A DNA stretch of 43,993 bases. Source: Phycisphaerae bacterium. Its GTDB lineage: Bacteria; Planctomycetota; Phycisphaerae; UBA1845. The stretch lies in assembly GCA_029260035.1 (NCBI GenBank), contig JAJDEA010000106.1:1-43993 (forward strand), in the 5' to 3' direction. Positions 16,482-25,016 of the stretch are shown piece after piece (the first letter of the stretch is position 1; each line of letters starts with the position of its first letter). Both the position numbers and the translations under genes were made by a program. Below the pieces are notes generated by a model. It made no database searches. It was not told the DNA's origin and worked only from the letters and a program-made list of their open reading frames with translations.

Positions 16482-17720
16482 TCAGCCGACGTTCTGCATG
16501 AGACTGACAAGCGGCATAAACAGCGCAATAACGATAAATCCCACGATGCCGCCCAAGCAGATAACCATGACTGGCTCGAGAAGCGAGATGAGACCACCCA
16601 CGGCTGTGTCGACTTCTTCTTCGTAGTTATCCGCGATTTTCAAGAGCATCTTGTCCAGTTCGCCGGTCTCTTCTCCCACGTCGATCATGTTTACGACGAG
16701 GGCGTCGCATACGCTTGATGTGCGGAGTGGTGCTGTGAAGCTTTCCCCTTCCCGGATGGAATCATGCACCTTGCCCATCGCGCGCGCATACACTTCACTG
16801 CCTGAGGTTTCTTTCGTAATGGTCACGGCTTCGAGAATTGGCACCCCTGCTGTGATCAGCGTACCAAGCGTACGCGTGAATCTTGCTACGGCTGTTTTTT
16901 CAATCAGTGTTCCAACTCCGGGTATTTTGAGTGCCACCACATCGGTGGCCATTCGCCCACCTCCTGATGATCGAATAAGCTTGAAAATCCCCCAAATCCC
17001 GACTGGCACGAGGATCATAACCAGCCAGCCTGGCGGCATGCCTGTGACAAACCAATCTGATCCGTTCAGCAGGATCATGGTGATGCCTGGAAGTGCTGTG
17101 TCAAAGTCCTTAAAGATCTTGCCGAACTTTGGAATGACGAAGATCATGATGCCTGAGACGATGCCTCCGGCAAAGATCACGACGGCTGCCGGATAAATCA
17201 TCGCGGCAATGACACGTCGTTGTAACTTGGCCGCTTTTTCTTTGAAATCTGCAAGTCGGGTCAAGATGGTGTCCAATACGCCGCCCGCCTCGCCAGCTGC
17301 GATCATATTCACGTAAAGCCTGTCGAATGCCTTTGGATGTTTTGCGAACGCTTCGGAGAGCGTGGACCCACTTTCGATGTCGTCGGCGATAATGCGAAGG
17401 ATTTTCTTCATGTTGCCCGGTTTTTGTTGTTCTTCGAGGATATGCAGGCTGCGCAGGATCGGAAGCCCTGCGTCCTGGAGCGTGGAGAGTTGTCGCGTGA
17501 ACTGCGTAAGTACCTTTCCATTGACACCTCCCGTTCTGCCGCCGCCTTTTTTCTTCGTACCTCCGCCCGCCTTCGCCTTGGTGCCTTTTTCACGGATACG
17601 CGTGGGGAAGTAGCCCAGGTTTCGGATTTTTGCCAGTGCGTCTTCCGTGGAGACGGCTTCGACTTCGTCCTTAACTTCCTGGCCAGCTTGATTCATCGCC
17701 TCATAGGCAAATGTTGCCAT
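16482..17720 (-). CDS. gspF: Type II secretion / type IV pilus inner-membrane platform protein
   Basis: A 412-residue GspF/PilC family protein, close to the usual ~400. Two copies of the GspF domain are visible: FTRQLSTLQDAGLPILRSL near residue 74 and FTRTLGTLITAGVPILEAV near residue 281. Each is followed by a conserved VNMI-x-AGE/VGEE-G-x-LD motif. Membrane segments lie near residues 175-205, 230-255 and 383-405. An N-terminal domain (residues 1-45, starting FAYEAMNQAGQEV) is joined by an unusual Gly/Lys-rich linker at about 47-66. It forms the rotating platform that couples the ATPases to pilin insertion. It sits directly between the ATPase genes and the prepilin genes. Confidence 0.95.
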   Translation of the reverse strand: MATFAYEAMNQAGQEVKDEVEAVSTEDALAKIRNLGYFPTRIREKGTKAKAGGGTKKKGGGRTGGVNGKVLTQFTRQLSTLQDAGLPILRSLHILEEQQKPGNMKKILRIIADDIESGSTLSEAFAKHPKAFDRLYVNMIAAGEAGGVLDTILTRLADFKEKAAKLQRRVIAAMIYPAAVVIFAGGIVSGIMIFVIPKFGKIFKDFDTALPGITMILLNGSDWFVTGMPPGWLVMILVPVGIWGIFKLIRSSGGGRMATDVVALKIPGVGTLIEKTAVARFTRTLGTLITAGVPILEAVTITKETSGSEVYARAMGKVHDSIREGESFTAPLRTSSVCDALVVNMIDVGEETGELDKMLLKIADNYEEEVDTAVGGLISLLEPVMVICLGGIVGFIVIALFMPLVSLMQNVG

Positions 17721-17838
17721 GCTAATTACTCCCTATCGGCGTCTTGAAAACCAATGCCCGCCCGCTGCTCGGAGGGAGTCCATTGAGCAATGCCAACCGG
17801 TATCCGCTGCGATTTGCCTCAACAACTATGAGCATGGG

Positions 17839-19641
17839 TTAATGTTCCGTCTCTAGAATGGTCTCTTTGACAACTTCGTCAAGTGACGTGATGCCTTCAT
17901 AAATAGCTAGCAGGCCCGACTGCCGAAGCGTTCTCATGCCCGACTTCAATGCCTCTCGCCGAAGAACTGCGGTCGATCCGTTGTCCATAATGAGCTCGCG
18001 AAGGCGATCTGTCATAACCATGATTTCATAAAGACCAAGCCTGCCTCGGTAGCCCGTGTTATTGCAATAGTCGCAACCTTTGCCATAACAAAAGACCCGA
18101 TCACCCACTTCTTCCGGATTCAGCTCCAGCTCCATCAGTTGTTGCTCGGTGGGGTGGTAGTCCGCCTTGCAACTTGTGCAAATGCGACGCACCAGCCTTT
18201 GCGCGACAATGGCCTCAATGGTTGCCGTCATCAGAAACGCCTCCAAGCCGAGATCGAGTAGTCTGGCAATGGTAGACGGAGCGTCGTTTGTATGGAGCGT
18301 CGAGAATACCAGGTGTCCTGTCAACGCGGCTTGAACGCTGATTTGGGCGGTTTCGAGGTCTCGAACCTCTCCAACGAGAATAACGTCCGGGTCCTGGCGA
18401 AGAAAACTTCGCAGCGCCTTGCCGAACGTCAAGCCTACGTCGGGTCGAACCTGCGTCTGCACCAAGCCATCGATGTCGTATTCAACCGGGTCTTCCGCGG
18501 TGAGAATCTTGATATCGGGAGTGTTCAGCTCGTTGAGTGCGGAATAAAGCGTTGTTGTTTTACCGGACCCAGTGGGTCCCGTATTGATGATGATGCCGTT
18601 AGGCTTGCGCATAATCTGTCGAAATTTCACGAGGTCGTCATCACGCATTCCGATTTTGTCAAGGCTTAGTGAAACATTGGATCGGTCGAGGATACGCAAC
18701 ACGATGCTCTCGCCGAACATGGTTGGTAAGACTGCCACACGCAGGTCGATTTGTGCACCTTTGACGAACAGTTCGATTCGCCCATCCTGAGGCAACCTAC
18801 GCTCCGCGATGTCCAGGTTGGCCATGACCTTGATTCGCGACGCAATAGCGAGTGCGATATACCTCGGCGGCGGCACCATCTCATACAGAACGCCGTCAAT
18901 TCGGTAACGCATTTTGAATTCGTCTTCGAATGGTTCAAAATGCACGTCGCTCGCTTTGTCTTTGATGGCCTGCAACAGAACAAGATTGAGGAGCTTCTTG
19001 ACCGGGCTTAGGTCGGAAAGTTCTTTCAATTCCGCCAGGTCAATGCTGTCGCCGCGATCTGAAAACTTGGCGAGTTCGTCATCGTCCGAAAGATCGCCGA
19101 TCAGTGTTGTTATGGATTCTTGTGCCCCTTCCGGATAGAAACGATCCAGTGCCTTCTGAAGGTCATCTGCCGCACATAGGAAGGGCTTGATGTTGCAACC
19201 GAGAAGTGTCTTGAGGTCGTCCGTCGCGACGAAATTGTCCGGGTTGTCCATCGCGAGCTTCAGCTCGTTTCGGTTGGCGTCATAATCGAACGCGACGGCG
19301 CGGTAGGTCGTAGCCATTTGCACGGTCATCTTGTCGACGACTTCAGGAGAAATCTCGAGCTTGCTCAAGTCGATCGAATCCATGCCGCTTTGGGCGGCCA
19401 GCGCCTGATTGAGGTCGTCGTCGCTGATGTATCCCAGTTCGACGAGGATCGAACCGATTGGCCCTCGGTTTTCCTTCTGTATCTCCAGCGCTTCTTCGAC
19501 CTGAGTACGGCGGAGTTTCCCCAGTTTAATGAGGATTCGGCCGAGTTGCCTGCCTCGAAGTTGCTCAACCGGAAGCTTCTTGCCTGGTTTGGCCGAATCG
19601 CTACCGGAAGCCTTGGATTTTGTTGGTTTTGAATCGCTCAT
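17839..19641 (-). CDS. gspE: Secretion/pilus assembly ATPase GspE/PilB, copy 2
   Basis: A 600-residue hexameric assembly ATPase. An MshEN-type N-terminal domain (about residues 30-170, opening with LGRILIKLGKLRRTQVEEAL) may bind cyclic di-GMP in some relatives. The motor domain has Walker A GPTGSGKT at 354-361, an Asp box around TAEDPVEYDIDG, RQDPDVILVGEVRD (Walker B) at 415-428 and the His box TGHLVFSTLHTNDAP at 441-455. Zinc-binding cysteines are at 488, 491, 523 and 526. It lies between pilT and gspF and overlaps the stop of pilT at ATGA. It is likely to power extension or secretion. This copy has an Asp/Ser-rich insertion near residues 175-205 that the other copy lacks. Confidence 0.95.
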   Translation of the reverse strand: MSDSKPTKSKASGSDSAKPGKKLPVEQLRGRQLGRILIKLGKLRRTQVEEALEIQKENRGPIGSILVELGYISDDDLNQALAAQSGMDSIDLSKLEISPEVVDKMTVQMATTYRAVAFDYDANRNELKLAMDNPDNFVATDDLKTLLGCNIKPFLCAADDLQKALDRFYPEGAQESITTLIGDLSDDDELAKFSDRGDSIDLAELKELSDLSPVKKLLNLVLLQAIKDKASDVHFEPFEDEFKMRYRIDGVLYEMVPPPRYIALAIASRIKVMANLDIAERRLPQDGRIELFVKGAQIDLRVAVLPTMFGESIVLRILDRSNVSLSLDKIGMRDDDLVKFRQIMRKPNGIIINTGPTGSGKTTTLYSALNELNTPDIKILTAEDPVEYDIDGLVQTQVRPDVGLTFGKALRSFLRQDPDVILVGEVRDLETAQISVQAALTGHLVFSTLHTNDAPSTIARLLDLGLEAFLMTATIEAIVAQRLVRRICTSCKADYHPTEQQLMELELNPEEVGDRVFCYGKGCDYCNNTGYRGRLGLYEIMVMTDRLRELIMDNGSTAVLRREALKSGMRTLRQSGLLAIYEGITSLDEVVKETILETEH

Positions 19642-20765
19642 TTCTTCTTATCGTCGTCGTCAGATGTCGGTGGCCCCATGTCTGTTACGTCCATGCCTTG
19701 GCGGTGGGCATCGATCTTGTCCTGCATGTTGCTCGGATGACGTGATCTGTCTATGCAGTCTTCTGCGCTAACTGTGCCAGCTTCATAAAGAGACCACAGG
19801 TGGTCGTCGAGCAGCTGCATGCCGTATTTTTTGCCGGTTTGAATGGCGGAGTCGATACGGTAGGTCTTGTTTTCACGAATGAGGTTGGCAATAGCAGGTG
19901 TTGTCACCATGAATTCGTAAGCCGCAACCATACCTTTGGGAATACGCGGAAGCAGCGCCTGCGACAGCGTAGCGAGGAGGTTTGTGGAAAGCTGGACACG
20001 AATTTGCTCTTGTTGTTGCTGTGGGAATGCATCAATCATTCGGGTAATCGTTCCCTGGCAGCCTGTAGTGTGGAGGGTGGCAAAAACCAGGTGACCGGTT
20101 TCAGCCGCTCGAACACCCGCCTCGATTGTTTCGAGATCGCGAAACTCACCAACTAAAATGATGTCGGGATCCTGACGCAGAACACGACGGAGCGACTCTG
20201 CGAAGCTCGGCACGTCTACGCCGATTTCTCGCTGGTTGATTACGGATTTCTTGTGGTTATGGTAATACTCAATTGGATCTTCCATAGTCACAATGTGTCG
20301 ATCAAGATTTGCATTGATATAATCAATCATCGTGGCTATGGTCGTCGTCTTGCCTGATCCCGTTGGGCCGGTGACAAGAAAGAGTCCTCGCGGACGACGA
20401 CAGAGTCCTCGACAGATTCCCGGCAGGCCGATTTCGTCGAAGGTCAACAACCTGTTGGGAATCAGCCGCAAAACCATGGCGACGTTTCCCTTTTGCTTAA
20501 ACACCGCAACGCGAAATCTGCCCGCATCGCCGAATGCAAACCCGTAGTCAGTGCTGCCGTCCTCCTGTAATTCCTGCTGGTTACGCTCGGGAGTAACTGA
20601 CTTCATTAGCGCAACCGTATCTTCCGGCGTCAGCGTCTTGGTTTCCAGGGCCCTCATATGGCCGTGGAGTCGAATAACCGGGGGTCGGCCTACCGTAATG
20701 TGGAGGTCAGAAGACCCCTGTTTGATGACCGTCTCTAGTAAACGGTCAATGTGGATCGTCGCCAT
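19638..20765 (-). CDS. pilT: Twitching-motility-type retraction ATPase PilT
   Basis: A 375-residue PilT family ATPase, the usual length plus a short charged tail. Residues 1-100 form the PAS-like N-terminal domain, with SSDLHITVGRPPVIRL. Walker A GPTGSGKT is at 133-140, the Asp box contains MEDPIEYYH, Walker B is within RQDPDIILVGEFRD at 197-210, and the His box is TGHLVFATLHT at 223-233. AIANLIRENK at 291-300 is the PilT signature (AIRNLIRE-x-K) required for retraction. The C-terminal tail ends in Asp/Lys-rich residues. Its presence argues that the operon makes a retractile type IV pilus rather than only a T2S pseudopilus. Its stop overlaps the start of the second GspE gene. Confidence 0.95.
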   Translation of the reverse strand: MATIHIDRLLETVIKQGSSDLHITVGRPPVIRLHGHMRALETKTLTPEDTVALMKSVTPERNQQELQEDGSTDYGFAFGDAGRFRVAVFKQKGNVAMVLRLIPNRLLTFDEIGLPGICRGLCRRPRGLFLVTGPTGSGKTTTIATMIDYINANLDRHIVTMEDPIEYYHNHKKSVINQREIGVDVPSFAESLRRVLRQDPDIILVGEFRDLETIEAGVRAAETGHLVFATLHTTGCQGTITRMIDAFPQQQQEQIRVQLSTNLLATLSQALLPRIPKGMVAAYEFMVTTPAIANLIRENKTYRIDSAIQTGKKYGMQLLDDHLWSLYEAGTVSAEDCIDRSRHPSNMQDKIDAHRQGMDVTDMGPPTSDDDDKKK

Positions 20766-20845
20766 TTATGCTACCTCGTGTGGCTTGCTAAAGCGTGTGC
20801 CTGGTGCCCGTATTGCAGGTTTTGTGTGCGGGTTTGTTGGCACGA

Positions 20846-22555
20846 CTATGCAACCAACCCTTCTGCTTGCGATATTCGTAACAAGTCTTCCGGCGTGGTT
20901 ACGCCCAGTAGAATCTTCCTCTTTCCGTCTTCCAGCAATGAACGCATGCCTGCAGCGCGTGCAGCGACGCGAAGCTGAGACGCGGTAGCTTTCTTAAAGG
21001 CCAGATCGCGCATCTCTCCGTTCATCAAAACCATCTCGAAAATACCGATTCTGCCGCGATAGCCAGTATTCTTGCACCGCGAACAGCCTTTTCCTTTGTA
21101 TAGCGTCTTGCCGGACAATTCCTCTTCTGTGAAACCAAGAATCTTTAGTGTTCGCGGATCGGGGTTTGGCTCTTCCGTTTTGCAATCCGGGCAGATCACT
21201 CGAATAAGCCGTTGTGCCATAATTGCTTGAATGGCACTGGCGACGAGGAAGGGTTTTATTCCCATGTCGATGAGTCGAGTGATTGCCGACGGAGCGTCGT
21301 TTGTATGCAGCGTACTGAAGACAAGGTGTCCGGTCAGGGCTGCTTGAATAGCCACTTCGCCGACTTCCTTGTCTCGAATTTCACCGACGAGAATAATATT
21401 AGGCGCTTGGCGCAACATGGCCCGAAGAATCATTGAGAACGAAAGGTCAATTTCCTCCCGCACCTGGCATTGATTCATGCCACTAAAGTTGTATTCGACG
21501 GGATCCTCGGCAGTAATGATCTTGGTGTCTGGTTTGTTGAGGTCCTGCAACGCGGCATACAGTGTCGTCGTCTTGCCAGACCCGGTTGGGCCTGTGACCA
21601 GAAAAATCCCGTTTGGCTTCTTGATGATCTCCTGGAATTTATCGTTATCGTCTTCGGCAAACCCCAACGCGGCAATGCCGACCTGGACCGAATCGGGCCT
21701 GAGGATTCGGAGGACCATGCTTTCGCCGTGATAGGCAGGCAATGCACTCACGCGGAAGTCGATCTGCCCGCCGCTGATCTTCATCTTGATTCGGCCGTCC
21801 TGCGGGATTCGTCGCTCCGCAATGTCGATACCCGCCATAATCTTGAAACGGGTAATGACCGCACCTTGCATGTTCTTCGGGATGTCGTCGCGCACCTGGC
21901 AAACGCCGTCGATGCGATATCGCACGCGAACGCGATCACTCATCGGCTCAATATGGATATCACTGGCCCGAGAGTGAACAGCCTCAGAGATAATTAGATT
22001 GACGAGTTTGATAATTGGGGCGTCGGCGTCATCAGCGTCTTCGAGTCCCGCATTTAGTTCGTCTTCAAACTCAGGTCCTTCCTGGTCGATACTCGCCATC
22101 GTCTGGGAAAGAACGTCACCTTCCTGGTTGACGAACTTGTCGATTGCCCGCTTGATCTTGCTGATTGGCGCAAGCGTTGGAACGATCTCGCGGTTTAGAC
22201 GAAAGCGGAGCAGGTCGAGTGTTTCGAGATCGAGTGGGTCGGTGAGAATGACTTTAAGGCGATCCCCATCGAGTCCCAGCGGAAGAATGGTCAGATCTTC
22301 AATCAGTTTTCCGGGTATCAGTTCCAGCGCTTCCGTTTCGACACGGTGTTTGTCCATGTCAATGAATTCCCAGCCGAATTGCTTCGCAAGTCCTTTGCAG
22401 ACGTCGTCTTCGCTGCAGAGTTCCATTTCCACCAAAGCTTCGCCAATACGCTTGCGGTTTTCAAGCCCATGCTGAAGCGCATCTGCAATTGCGTCCTGCG
22501 AGACGAGACCCCAATCGACCAGAATCTCACCGAGTTTCTTACGTTTCTTGCCCAT
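20846..22555 (-). CDS. pilB: Secretion/pilus assembly ATPase GspE/PilB, copy 1
   Basis: About 569 residues from the ATG at 22555, the natural family start (GKKRKKLGEILVDWG); an upstream start at 22606 would add 17 residues. Numbering below is from 22606. The MshEN-type domain covers about residues 22-165. Walker A GPTGSGKT is at 339-346, the Asp box contains TAEDPVEYNFSG, the His box is TGHLVFSTLHTNDAP at 426-440, and zinc cysteines are at 472, 475, 508 and 511. The Walker B region reads RQAPNIILVGEIRD, where RQDPD is usual, so two acidic residues are replaced. It is the first gene of the operon, 80 bases upstream of pilT, and differs enough from the second copy to be an older paralogue. Confidence 0.94.
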   Translation of the reverse strand: MGKKRKKLGEILVDWGLVSQDAIADALQHGLENRKRIGEALVEMELCSEDDVCKGLAKQFGWEFIDMDKHRVETEALELIPGKLIEDLTILPLGLDGDRLKVILTDPLDLETLDLLRFRLNREIVPTLAPISKIKRAIDKFVNQEGDVLSQTMASIDQEGPEFEDELNAGLEDADDADAPIIKLVNLIISEAVHSRASDIHIEPMSDRVRVRYRIDGVCQVRDDIPKNMQGAVITRFKIMAGIDIAERRIPQDGRIKMKISGGQIDFRVSALPAYHGESMVLRILRPDSVQVGIAALGFAEDDNDKFQEIIKKPNGIFLVTGPTGSGKTTTLYAALQDLNKPDTKIITAEDPVEYNFSGMNQCQVREEIDLSFSMILRAMLRQAPNIILVGEIRDKEVGEVAIQAALTGHLVFSTLHTNDAPSAITRLIDMGIKPFLVASAIQAIMAQRLIRVICPDCKTEEPNPDPRTLKILGFTEEELSGKTLYKGKGCSRCKNTGYRGRIGIFEMVLMNGEMRDLAFKKATASQLRVAARAAGMRSLLEDGKRKILLGVTTPEDLLRISQAEGLVA

Positions 22556-22606
22556 AGGTTTGGAACCAATACCCTCAATAACACAACGGTCTTTGTGCGA
22601 CTGCAC

Positions 22607-22963
22607 AAGTGGCCGATCGCCAAAAGCGCCGGCTGGCGTCAGCCGCAGACATGCGATCTTAGTGGCGAAGTCGAGTCAATTCAACCGACGGCTTGTTTGC
22701 AGGAAACCGGGTGCTGGAAAGGTAATTCTTTGGACTTGGACCGCACTCAATCCTGTAGAATCAGAACTCTTTGACGATAGAGCGAACACACCGGCATCAA
22801 TGGCACGCAAACGACATCGTTGGGCGGCAGGATGCGTTCGGCGGGGCTTACAATTGAGGTTTTCCGCGAATCATAAGTAGCTGTTTCGAGGGGATATCTC
22901 GGAAGAAGCCTGATTCGTTACTTGCAGAACTAGGCGCGTGCCAAATGCGACGCTCCGGTTGCT
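22607..22963. other. Intergenic stretch upstream of the pilus operon
   Basis: I see no supported coding region here. It should contain the promoter for the leftward operon starting at 22555, but I could not pick a convincing -35/-10 pair. Short open frames on the plus strand have no ribosome-binding site and no domain signal. The right end adjoins the ~92-bp repeat that starts at 22964. Confidence 0.5.
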
Positions 22964-23056
22964 ATCGCAGCGAACAGTCAAGTGTAGCGGCGAAACCGTC
23001 TGATTCGAGTGTAGAAAGTGCATCCGAACGCTGCAGTAGATATAGAGCTTGCTCTA
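22964..23056 (+). repeat. ~92-bp interspersed repeat, copy 1
   Basis: It begins ATCGCAGCGAACAGTCAAG and ends AGAGCTTGCTCTA, and contains AGTGCATCCGA in the middle. It is a direct repeat of 23837-23928, with differences scattered along its length and the middle least conserved. Its right end (AGAGC-TT-GCTCT) is a small palindrome and includes the stop codon of the 23054-23788 gene. Confidence 0.8.
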
Positions 23057-23788
23057 ATCAACGGTACACTCACCCGAATGATTAAGATAAACCTCATTGG
23101 CCTTCCCGCGCGCAATCATTCTCGTCGGCTTCCCGATATGGCCAGCAACACGGATCGCAGGTACGACCGACCTTCCGGCTAACTCGATAGGCTTGTTGGT
23201 AACGATATGCGAATCGGTGCCAGGCAATTCTCTTTGCGCCTGGATCGGTTTGGAAATGTTGGCCGGCGCGGCATCTGGCTTTTCCTGTGCAGCGCTAATG
23301 GGAGTTTCAAAACCTGGATTCGGTTGCACAGAATTGGTGACCTGTTGGGTGTTCCCCGCCAGTCTGAGGAGTAACATTTCTACAAGCCTTCGGTCCTTCT
23401 CCCTTTCGTCGCGGAGAGATTCGACAAGTGCTTTGTTGGCCGCAGCCTCAAGTATAAGATGGCCTTTCGGGTTTTCTGATTCCACAGGTCGCGCGTCGCG
23501 AATCACAGGTGCTGGGTTGGCGAACTGTGACGAATAGATAGCAACCAGAGTTGCGATAGCAGCGACCGTGGAGCCGAAGCACGCACAACTCCAGGCGAAG
23601 AACCGCGCACGCTTGGCGTCTGCTTCGAGTACCTGTCGAACGACCGTGAGCGATGCAGCCGTTGCGGAAACCATTTTGGCTTCATGTTGTTTTTCCGCAG
23701 CCGCAGCCGTTGCGATGTCAGTAAGTTGGCGTAATGCTGCGCGCATTCGTTCGTCTGCTTCGCTGAATTGAGTGATCGTTTCGCTCAT
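23054..23788 (-). CDS. Single-pass membrane protein of unknown function
   Basis: About 244 residues from the ATG at 23788; the frame opens at 23821, but the first eleven residues there have no supporting start. Residues 5-60 are helical and Ala/Glu-rich (coiled-coil-like, with DERMRAALRQLTDIATAAAA). One transmembrane segment lies near residues 64-86. The outer part is Pro/Asn/Gln-rich and probably disordered. I do not recognise the family. It has no obvious Shine-Dalgarno sequence and is flanked on both sides by copies of the same ~92-bp repeat, with the left copy covering its stop codon. It may have arrived as a small repeat-bounded unit, or the repeats may be unrelated to it. Confidence 0.6.
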   Translation of the reverse strand: MSETITQFSEADERMRAALRQLTDIATAAAAEKQHEAKMVSATAASLTVVRQVLEADAKRARFFAWSCACFGSTVAAIATLVAIYSSQFANPAPVIRDARPVESENPKGHLILEAAANKALVESLRDEREKDRRLVEMLLLRLAGNTQQVTNSVQPNPGFETPISAAQEKPDAAPANISKPIQAQRELPGTDSHIVTNKPIELAGRSVVPAIRVAGHIGKPTRMIARGKANEVYLNHSGECTVD

Positions 23789-23836
23789 GATTCTTGTGGT
23801 CGCTACTCGTTCAACATCCAAGGCTATCTGTTATTC

Positions 23837-23928
23837 ATCGCAGCGAACGGTCAAGTGCAGCGACGAATCGATTTACTGCGAGATTAAGAAGTGCATCCGA
23901 GCACTACAGTAAAACAGAGCTTGATCTA
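23837..23928 (+). repeat. ~92-bp interspersed repeat, copy 2
   Basis: It begins ATCGCAGCGAACGGTCAAG, holds AAGTGCATCCGAGCACTACA and ends AGAGCTTGATCTAG. It is in the same orientation as copy 1, 873 bases away, on the upstream side of the unknown membrane-protein gene, so it could carry or affect that gene's promoter. Confidence 0.8.
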
Positions 23929-24237
23929 GTGCCACACCTTGTCGCACAATGCAGTCGATGCGGAAAGCAACTTACCAGAGAGTTGCAGCAGCGCGAATAG
24001 CTAATCCGAAAAGTTTTCACAGGCTTGTTAAATGGGCAAATTGGGTCTAATGAGTTGCTGGGAGGCACTTGCCTATTCGCGCTGATCGGCAATTTTTGCG
24101 CTCATGATGCGGGAATTGTAGTCATTCAGCGGTGTTTGTACTTGACGACGTGGCCAGCTGGCTCGCTGTTGCCTCCCGTTCAATCGCCCGAGTCGCCTGG
24201 AAACGATAGTGCCTTTATTATGGCATTTTTGAGTCGG
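23929..24237. other. Intergenic stretch with no recognised feature
   Basis: This ~310-base stretch lies between repeat copy 2 and the MgtC gene. A plus-strand open frame begins at 24025 but runs into the MgtC gene on the other strand and has no domain signal, so I see nothing supportable here. Confidence 0.45.
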
Positions 24238-24909
24238 TCATTTGATAAGTCTGAAGCGGTCAGATTCGATGAGTTGCAGCCTCAGTGTGCGATGATTGGC
24301 CTTGCTGCCCATAGCGCGTATATCAATAACAACAGAGCCTGCCTCCTCATGCCAGGATTCTCTTCGCGGCTGAACGTGAGACGCTCGGAACATTTTTGAA
24401 ATCTCTTCGATCGAAGCAAGAGATTTTGGTGCAGCTATGCGATAATTCTGGATGTCTCGAAACTTGCCAATTGCATGCTCTATGCTGTCAAAGATAAAAA
24501 GAGCGACCAGGATGATGATTGTTCCAAACCCCGCGAGTCGCAAAGCGCCGAAACCAGCAGCCATTCCAATGGCTGCGACGGTCCAGATGGTTGCAGCGGT
24601 TGTCAGACCAAAGACATTGCTTCGTCCTCGAATGATCGCGCCAGCGCCAAGGAAGCCGATACCTGTCACAATCTGAGCTGCGATTCGCGTTGTGTTCCAG
24701 TCGGGGCCTCCGAATTGTTGAGAAAGCATTGTAAACAGGCAAGCGCCGACGGAAATGAGAATAATCGTGCGAAAGCCTGCAGGCTTGTCACGAATCTCTC
24801 GTTCCAGGCCAACCAGTCCGCCCAACGCCACGGCCATGGCGATGCGAATAATTTGATCACTACCAGGCAGCAGCGCTTGCCAGGATAAGTTTTCGAGCCA
24901 GATCGGCAT
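24238..24909 (-). CDS. MgtC/SapB family membrane protein
   Basis: A 223-residue protein with four or five transmembrane segments in the first 150 residues and a soluble C-terminal domain. Family motifs are GGLVGLEREIRDKPAGFRT near residue 30-48, TGIGFLGAGAIIRG near 82-95 and GLTTAATIWTVAAIGMAAG near 100-118. These are the conserved lines of MgtC/SapB proteins, linked to growth in low magnesium and to membrane-energy control. The C-terminal domain is ACT-like in size but not obviously matched. ATG at 24909 has AGGA about ten bases upstream. It stands alone, so its regulation cannot be read from context. Confidence 0.93.
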   Translation of the reverse strand: MPIWLENLSWQALLPGSDQIIRIAMAVALGGLVGLEREIRDKPAGFRTIILISVGACLFTMLSQQFGGPDWNTTRIAAQIVTGIGFLGAGAIIRGRSNVFGLTTAATIWTVAAIGMAAGFGALRLAGFGTIIILVALFIFDSIEHAIGKFRDIQNYRIAAPKSLASIEEISKMFRASHVQPRRESWHEEAGSVVIDIRAMGSKANHRTLRLQLIESDRFRLIK

Positions 24910-25016
24910 GGTACGCCCATCCTAGAATAGTCGAAAATCCAAAGGTCGAGTTATGCGTAATACGATGTTCGACCGTACAATCTAAATGCCGCTACGGTGT
25001 CCGCCAACCCATCGGT

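Noticed and set aside
24025..24399. 124-codon plus-strand frame
   Set aside because: It overlaps the MgtC gene on the other strand, has no ribosome-binding site and encodes nothing recognisable.
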